In this document: positions 26,812 to 31,538 of the stretch, piece by piece
Numbering within the stretch: the stretch's first letter is position 1
How the letters are laid out: the number at the start of each line of letters is the position of its first letter
Origin: an uncultured Acetatifactor sp.
GTDB taxonomy: Bacteria > Bacillota > Clostridia > Lachnospirales > Lachnospiraceae
Length of the DNA stretch: 31,538 bases
Reading direction: 5' to 3'
NCBI GenBank assembly: GCA_910587755.1
Contig: CAJUNZ010000027.1
Span: 1-31,538 of the forward strand
Translations under genes and position numbers: made by a program
Notes under the pieces: generated by a model
Told to the model about the DNA's origin: nothing
Database searches by the model: none
What the model saw: only the letters and a program-made list of their open reading frames with translations

Positions 26812-28245
26812 ATGGCAGACAAAAAAATGGTGGAAGAGATCACATCTATGGACGTGGATTTTGCCCAGTGGTATACGGATGTGGTTAAGAAGGCGGAGCT
26901 GGTGGATTACACCTCCGTCAAAGGATGCATGGTGATCAAGCCTGCGGGCTATGCTATCTGGGAGCTGCTCCAGAGGCAGCTGGACGAGAGATTTAAGAAA
27001 GCAGGGGTGGAAAACGTATACCTGCCCATGTTCATTCCTGAATCCCTGCTCCAGAAGGAGAAAGATCATGTGGAAGGATTTGCGCCCGAGGTGGCCTGGG
27101 TCACGCACGGGGGCATGCAGCCCCTGCAGGAGAGGCTGTGCGTGAGGCCCACTTCGGAGACCCTCTTCTGTGACTTTTACAAGAACGACATACACTCCTA
27201 CAGGGATCTGCCCAGGGTGTATAACCAGTGGTGTTCTGTGGTCCGCTGGGAGAAAGAGACCAGGCCCTTCCTGCGATCCAGGGAATTCCTGTGGCAGGAG
27301 GGACACACGGCCCATGCCACGGCCCAGGAGGCGGAGGAGCGGACCATCCAGATGCTGAATATTTACGCCGACTTCTGCAGGGAAGTCCTGGCCATCCCCG
27401 TGATCAAGGGCCGCAAGACGGACAAGGAGAAATTTGCCGGCGCCGTGGCCACCTATACCATCGAGGCCCTGATGCACGACGGCAAGGCGCTCCAGTCGGG
27501 TACCAGCCACAATTTCGGGGACGGATTTGCCAAGGCATTCGGCATCCAGTTTGCCGACAAAGACAACGGGCAGAAGTATGTACATCAGACGTCCTGGGGC
27601 GTGAGCACCCGTCTTATCGGCGGCATTATCATGGTTCACGGGGACAACGAAGGCCTGGTGTTGCCTCCCAGGGTGGCTCCTGTGCAGGTGTGCATTATTC
27701 CCATTCAGCAGAAAAAAGAAGGGGTCCTGGACAAGGCTTATGCGCTCCGGGGGATCCTTGAGAAGAATTTCCGGGTGAAAGTGGACGACTCTGACAAGAG
27801 CCCCGGATGGAAATTTGCGGAAGCCGAGATGCGGGGAGCCTGCCTGCGCCTGGAGGTAGGACCCAAGGACATAGAGGCAGGAAAATGCGTTCTCTGCCGC
27901 AGGGACACCAGGGAGAAAGTGGAAGTGGCATTTGAGGAACTGGAGAGCCGGGTGGGAGAACTTTTGGACACCATACAGAGAGAGATGCTTCAGAGGGCGG
28001 AGGCCCACATGGCATCCCACACCTACACAGCTTCAACCATGGAAGAGTTTGAGAACCTGTTCCGGGAGAAGTCAGGCTTTGTAAAGGCCATGTGGTGCGG
28101 CTGCCAGGAGTGTGAGGATAAGATCAAAGAGAAGCTTGCGGTCACAAGCCGCTGCATGCCCTTTGAACAGGAGAACGTGGCGGACACCTGCGTCTGCTGC
28201 GGAAAGCCTGCAAAGAAAATGGTTTACTGGGGACGCTCTTATTAG
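26812..28245 (+). CDS. proS: Proline-tRNA ligase, archaeal/eukaryote-like class (477 aa)
   Basis: The enzyme charges tRNA-Pro with proline. It is the shorter type without the bacterial editing insertion. Class II motifs are visible: YLPMFIPESLLQKEKDH, RPTSETLFCDFYK (motif 2 region), RPFLRSREFLWQEGHTAH, and GVSTRLIGGIIMVHGDNEG near motif 3. An anticodon-binding domain follows. The end is the ProS_C zinc domain with CGCQEC and CVCCGK cysteine pairs and the closing YWGRSY with C-terminal Tyr typical of this type. GGAGG precedes the ATG. Its leader is a T-box, so expression follows tRNA-Pro charging. Length is normal. Confidence 0.95.
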   Translation: MADKKMVEEITSMDVDFAQWYTDVVKKAELVDYTSVKGCMVIKPAGYAIWELLQRQLDERFKKAGVENVYLPMFIPESLLQKEKDHVEGFAPEVAWVTHGGMQPLQERLCVRPTSETLFCDFYKNDIHSYRDLPRVYNQWCSVVRWEKETRPFLRSREFLWQEGHTAHATAQEAEERTIQMLNIYADFCREVLAIPVIKGRKTDKEKFAGAVATYTIEALMHDGKALQSGTSHNFGDGFAKAFGIQFADKDNGQKYVHQTSWGVSTRLIGGIIMVHGDNEGLVLPPRVAPVQVCIIPIQQKKEGVLDKAYALRGILEKNFRVKVDDSDKSPGWKFAEAEMRGACLRLEVGPKDIEAGKCVLCRRDTREKVEVAFEELESRVGELLDTIQREMLQRAEAHMASHTYTASTMEEFENLFREKSGFVKAMWCGCQECEDKIKEKLAVTSRCMPFEQENVADTCVCCGKPAKKMVYWGRSY

Positions 28246-28284
28246 CAGCCATCCCCGGAGAAGTAAGGAAGTTTAAGAAAATTT

Positions 28285-29232
28285 ATGAATTATATTGTAT
28301 TTGACCTGGAATGGAACCAGGGTGATACGGGCCAGGAGGAACCGGGCATTCCCTTTGAGATCATAGAGATAGGCGCGGTAAAGCTGGACCAGGAAGGACG
28401 GGTGGCGGGAAAGTTCAGCCAGCTGGTGAAGCCCACCGTGTACCAGAGGATGCACCAGGCCACAGGCAGGCTCATCCATCTGCAGATGAAAGAACTGGAA
28501 AACGGAACGCCTTTTGTCCAAACGGCGGAGGGGTTTCTGGAGTGGTGCGGGCAGGAGCCTTTTCAGTTCTGCACCTGGGGCAGCATGGATCTGACGGAGC
28601 TCCAGAGGAACATGAAATATTTCGGCATGCCTTCCCTGGCCCAGGGCCCCATTGCCTTTCTGGACATACAGAAACTGTTCAGCCTGGCCTATGAGGACGG
28701 AAAAAGCAGGAAGGCCCTGGAACACGCGGTGGATGTGCTTCAGGTGGAGAAGGAGATTCCTTTTCACAGGGCTTTTGGGGATGCCTTTTACACGGCCAGG
28801 ATTCTTTCAAGGATCCTGGTGGAGAAGCCCCAGGTGATGCAGAACATCTCCTATGACGTGTTCCATCCCCCTGCGGACAAGAAATCAGAGTTAAAAATTC
28901 GGTTTAACGACTATGTGAAGTTTATCTCACGGGAATTTGAGAATAAATCGGATGCCCTTGCGGACAGTGAAGTGGCCTCCAGCAGATGTTACCTGTGCTG
29001 CAGGAATCTGCGCAAGACAGTGAAATGGTTTACGCCCAACGGGAAAAACTATTTCTGCCTTGCCCACTGCGAGATCCATGGGTATTTAAAGGGAAAAATC
29101 CGGATTCGCAGGGCGGAGGACGGAGGAATCTATGTGGTCAAAACCACCAAACTGATCTCCGACCAGGAGGCTGCCTCCATCAGAGAACGGGGCAGCCAGG
29201 CCAGGATGCATCACAGAAAAAATATGCCCTAA
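28285..29232 (+). CDS. DEDDh-type 3'-5' exonuclease with C-terminal cysteine cluster (315 aa)
   Basis: The N-terminal half is an RNase T/DEDDh exonuclease fold: FDLEW (6-10) gives the first Asp and Glu, GSMDLTEL (about 98-105) the second Asp, and FHRAFGDAFYTARI (about 160-173) the catalytic His and last Asp. It resembles KapD-type nucleases. After about residue 200 an extra domain carries RCYLCCRNL and FCLAHCEIHG (about 232-262), a probable zinc-binding knuckle, followed by a basic tail. It lies 39 bases after proS and may be read from the same mRNA. Its ribosome site (AAGGAAG) is rather far from the ATG. Its 3' end overlaps the convergent carboxypeptidase gene by 4 bases. The substrate may be RNA or DNA. 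Confidence 0.82.
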   Translation: MNYIVFDLEWNQGDTGQEEPGIPFEIIEIGAVKLDQEGRVAGKFSQLVKPTVYQRMHQATGRLIHLQMKELENGTPFVQTAEGFLEWCGQEPFQFCTWGSMDLTELQRNMKYFGMPSLAQGPIAFLDIQKLFSLAYEDGKSRKALEHAVDVLQVEKEIPFHRAFGDAFYTARILSRILVEKPQVMQNISYDVFHPPADKKSELKIRFNDYVKFISREFENKSDALADSEVASSRCYLCCRNLRKTVKWFTPNGKNYFCLAHCEIHGYLKGKIRIRRAEDGGIYVVKTTKLISDQEAASIRERGSQARMHHRKNMP

Positions 29233-30716
29233 TCGTCCAGCCATTTGGTTCTTCTGTACCGGCGCCGAGGAGTTCTGCGGCGCCGGGGTCTGTGCCGTCT
29301 TCCGGCAAAGGAGTAATTTCTCAGCACCAGCCGTACCAGGAATACGATGACAGCCGCCGCGCCGGCGATACCCAGAAGGATCAGCACCAGTTTGACATTG
29401 ATGAAAAGAGGTCCGGATTCTTCGTCCTCCGGGGCCTTGTCCTCGGGCGTGTCAAACAAGACAGCCCCGTTCTTGGCGGAGGCAAAATTTACCCCCACGG
29501 AGCCGATGGGCACACCGCTGCAGGTGTAGGAGATCAGAGCGGCCTGGTTCTCGTTCTGGGTCTGGTAGGACACGGAAGATTCCAGGTCCTGGAAGGCTAC
29601 GGTTCTGGGGAGAATGATAAAGTCATCCTTGTCCAGAGACAGCAGAGGCTGGGAACTGCCGAAGATGTCGTTTCCGCTGTAGAACAGCCCCGTATCCTCA
29701 ATGCGGTATCTTGTCTCCGTCTGGGCCACATTCACCTTCTCAAAATTGGCGAAACCATACTCAAACAGGGCGATGGTATCTTCATACTGACAGGGAGCTT
29801 CGTCGTGGAGCACCACACTGATAAGCTTCAAGCCGTTGCGCTCGGCGCAGGCCACCAGGGAGCTTCTGGCGGTGTCGGTGTATCCGGTTTTGCAGCCCAC
29901 CAGGTACTCGTAGGCATACTCAGCCCCCGGGAGCAGCTTCATCTTGTTGTTCTCAATCTTCGTCTGGGGCAGCCTGTCCGTGGCGGGAAACTCAAAGCGG
30001 GGCGTCACCGTGATCTTGCACAGCATTTCATTGGCAAAAAAAGCTCTTCCTATCATGGCCATGTCATAGGCGGAGGTGTAGTGGTTCTCATCCGGCAGGC
30101 CGTTGGGGTTGGCAAAATGGGAGTCCACACATCCCAGGGCTGCCGCCCTCTCGTTCATTATGTCGGCGAAGACCTGCCAGTCGGTGGAGCCGGTGATATG
30201 TTCCGCCATAGCGTAGGCAACCTCGTTGGCGGAGCGGATCAGCAGCGCTTCCATACACTGGCCCATGGTCAGGGCCTGTCCCGTGTCCATGGCGATATGG
30301 GTGCTGTCCCTGGGAGTGTCGAAGACGGCCTTTTGGGAAAAGTTCACAATCTCGTCCATCTGGCACATTTCCGAGGCGATCAGGGCAGTGAGAATCTTGG
30401 TGGTGCTGGCGGGGTACTGGGCCTGATGGATATTTTTGGCGTAGAGGATGGTGCCGGTCTGGGCCTCTATCAAAATGGCAGACTCGGCCCCCACCACAGG
30501 GCCCGTGGGCCAGTCGGCGGTTTCATTGGATTGAACAGGCATGGCCCGGTGGGTTTCCAGGCGCAATTCCACTTCAGAGAGGGCCAGAGCCCGGGCAGGG
30601 GGCAGAAGGGCCAGACAGAGAGCGCAGGCCCAGGGGGCGAGAAACCGCAGCACCGGGACGGCAACGGCGTGAGTATGTTTTAAAATGTTATTTATTGTGG
30701 TTTTATTTGGTATCAT
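29229..30716 (-). CDS. D-alanyl-D-alanine carboxypeptidase, penicillin-binding protein 5/6 family
   Basis: The enzyme trims terminal D-Ala from peptidoglycan stem peptides. A signal-anchor (about 22-45) is followed by the three serine-peptidase motifs: STTK (104-107), SAN (162-164) and KTG (276-278). A beta-rich domain follows, then a C-terminal membrane helix (about 438-460) and a very basic tail, RRHRPRRRRTPRRRYRR. The frame extends to an ATG at 30752, but that codon lies within the -10 box of the predicted promoter. The ATG at 30716, with AGGAAAGG 13 bases upstream, is therefore preferred (495 aa). The second membrane helix replaces the amphipathic anchor of PBP5. It converges on the exonuclease gene with a 4-base overlap. 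Confidence 0.88.
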   Translation of the reverse strand: MIPNKTTINNILKHTHAVAVPVLRFLAPWACALCLALLPPARALALSEVELRLETHRAMPVQSNETADWPTGPVVGAESAILIEAQTGTILYAKNIHQAQYPASTTKILTALIASEMCQMDEIVNFSQKAVFDTPRDSTHIAMDTGQALTMGQCMEALLIRSANEVAYAMAEHITGSTDWQVFADIMNERAAALGCVDSHFANPNGLPDENHYTSAYDMAMIGRAFFANEMLCKITVTPRFEFPATDRLPQTKIENNKMKLLPGAEYAYEYLVGCKTGYTDTARSSLVACAERNGLKLISVVLHDEAPCQYEDTIALFEYGFANFEKVNVAQTETRYRIEDTGLFYSGNDIFGSSQPLLSLDKDDFIILPRTVAFQDLESSVSYQTQNENQAALISYTCSGVPIGSVGVNFASAKNGAVLFDTPEDKAPEDEESGPLFINVKLVLILLGIAGAAAVIVFLVRLVLRNYSFAGRRHRPRRRRTPRRRYRRTKWLDD

Positions 30717-30750
30717 TGGCAAAAATGAGCCTTTCCTGATTTTTTCTTTC

Positions 30751-30778
30751 ATTATACACTATCCTGCCGGAAAACCAA
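30751..30778 (-). promoter_or_regulatory. Promoter of the carboxypeptidase gene
   Basis: On the minus strand: TTGGTT (plus 30773-30778), 16 bases, TATAAT (plus 30751-30756). The -10 overlaps the upstream in-frame ATG at 30750-30752, which decides the start at 30716. Confidence 0.55.
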
Positions 30779-30821
30779 AGGGCATTTTTGGGGAAAGGCA
30801 GAAATCCTCCTGATTCATGGA

Positions 30822-30850
30822 TTGACAAGTATTTAAAATTAAAGTACAGT
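30822..30850 (+). promoter_or_regulatory. Promoter of trmB
   Basis: TTGACA (30822-30827), 17 bases, TACAGT (30845-30850), about 45 bases before the ATG. Confidence 0.65.
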
Positions 30851-30894
30851 TAGTATAAGGACAGGGAGAAACTGGCCGGAAGGTTGGAGTGGAC

Positions 30895-31489
30895 ATGAGA
30901 CTGCGCAATATAACAGGGTCCCGGGAAGTGATCGCGGAGAGCCCCTATGTGGTGCAGGAGGCGGTGCAGCTGAAGTGCGCCTCCTCCTGGAACAGGATTT
31001 TTGGGAACGAAAATCCCATTCATATTGAAATTGGTATGGGAAAGGGACAATTTATCCATACTATGGCCAAGGGGCATCCGCAGGTGAACTATGTGGGGAT
31101 TGAAAAATATTCCAGTGTGCTGCTGCGGGCGGTCCAGAAGATGGAGGAAGAAGAGCTCTCCAATTTAAAGTTTCTGCGCATGGACGCGGAGATTGTGGGA
31201 GAGGTCTTTGGCCCGGGAGAGGTGGATCGGATCTACCTGAATTTCTCGGACCCCTGGCCCAAAGACAGGCACGCCAGGCGCAGGCTGCCCTCCAGGGAAT
31301 TTCTGGCCCGTTACAGCCGGATTCTAAGGCAGGGAGGAAAGCTGGAGTTCAAGACTGACAACAGGGAGCTTTTTGACTTTGCCCTGGAGGAGCTGGGGCC
31401 GGCGGGATGGACGCTGGAGGCATGCACTTATGACCTTCACGGGGATCCGGAAATGATGGCCGGCAATGTGACGACGGAGTATGAGGAGA
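30895..31489 (+). CDS. trmB: tRNA (guanine-N7)-methyltransferase, 3' end missing
   Basis: The enzyme methylates G46 of tRNA with S-adenosylmethionine. Family hallmarks are clear: MRLRNITGSREVIAES at the start, HIEIGMGKGQFI as cofactor loop, VGIEKYSSVLLRA, YLNFSDPWPKDRHARRRL as the catalytic/tRNA-binding segment, and KTDNRELFDF and TTEYEEK near the end. Only about the last 12 residues of a normal TrmB are missing, because the sequence changes into sequencing adapter at 31490. The apparent continuation to a stop at 31524 is artificial. ATG at 30895 is chosen over GTG at 30889 because it matches the family start; GGAAGG lies upstream. Confidence 0.92.
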
Positions 31490-31538
31490 AGATCGGAAGA
31501 GCGTCGTGTAGGGAAAGAGTGTAGATCTCGGTGGTCGC
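31490..31538. other. Illumina TruSeq adapter read-through, not genomic
   Basis: From 31490 the sequence begins AGATCGGAAGAGCGTCGTGT and continues AGGGAAAGAGTGTAGATCTC then GGTGGTCGC, which is the known TruSeq universal adapter (reverse complement) for all 49 bases. In the trmB frame it translates to the tell-tale IGRASCRERV. The true contig end is at or within a base or two of 31489. Confidence 0.97.

Noticed and set aside
26593..28020. 475-codon open frame antisense to proS
   Set aside because: Third-position composition of proS keeps the opposite frame open. The product has no family features and would run through the T-box terminator.
28986..30683. 565-codon open frame on the plus strand
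   Set aside because: It runs antisense to the D-Ala-D-Ala carboxypeptidase with its three active-site motifs. Gly/His-rich nonsense product.

Overview
The window looks like a draft contig from a Lachnospiraceae-type gut Clostridium (Firmicutes). The grounds are strong AGGAGG ribosome binding sites, TTGACA-N17-TATAAT promoters, a T-box leader on proS, BlaI/BlaR1, a bacterial-SH3 lipoprotein, DUF1576, an anchored type I pullulanase and L-fucose isomerase. This placement is inference from gene content. The right end is artificial: the last 49 bases are Illumina adapter read-through that truncates trmB.

Region 1 (1-2.7 kb) is AT-rich accessory DNA. It carries what looks like the 3' end of a group II intron, then a compact type I toxin-antitoxin module: a 26-residue Hol-Tox-like peptide with a hidden ribosome binding site, faced by a convergent antisense RNA with its own consensus promoter. 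A broken SH3 lipoprotein gene follows, coupled to a small unknown gene, then a scar of two unrelated transposase fragments (IS5-like head, ISAs1-like tail). A tRNA-Pro gene marks the border with GC-rich core DNA.

Region 2 (2.9-10.4 kb) holds an RlmI-like rRNA methyltransferase and a two-gene minus-strand operon: a metallophosphoesterase fused to a PQQ-type beta-propeller, then an unknown protein. A 20-bp perfect palindrome lies just downstream of that operon's promoter. Next are a membrane-anchored unknown protein and a metal-efflux permease (ArsP_2 type) followed by a Fur-family regulator. Two adjacent 7-1-7 Fur-type boxes overlap the permease's predicted transcription start. tRNA-Lys closes the region.

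Region 3 (10.4-16.3 kb) is one plus-strand run: a GT-C-like membrane protein, a chemoreceptor, an FMN-binding lipoprotein, a histidine phosphatase and a TatD nuclease. It ends at a 15-bp bidirectional terminator. Converging on it is a minus-strand pair, a MerR regulator with two membrane segments and a YbjQ protein. Their promoter has the classic 19-bp MerR spacer filled by a dyad.

Region 4 (17.4-26.2 kb) has fucI, a secreted pullulanase with helically phased TTTC repeats in its leader, a DUF1576 membrane protein with an internal duplication plus a small partner, a possible sigma-factor fragment, and BlaI-BlaR1 on the minus strand with no nearby beta-lactamase.

Region 5 (26.3 kb to the end) has a T-box-controlled proS, a DEDDh exonuclease with a C-terminal cysteine cluster, a convergent D-Ala-D-Ala carboxypeptidase and the truncated trmB. 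No CRISPR array, rRNA, phage or complete mobile element was seen.
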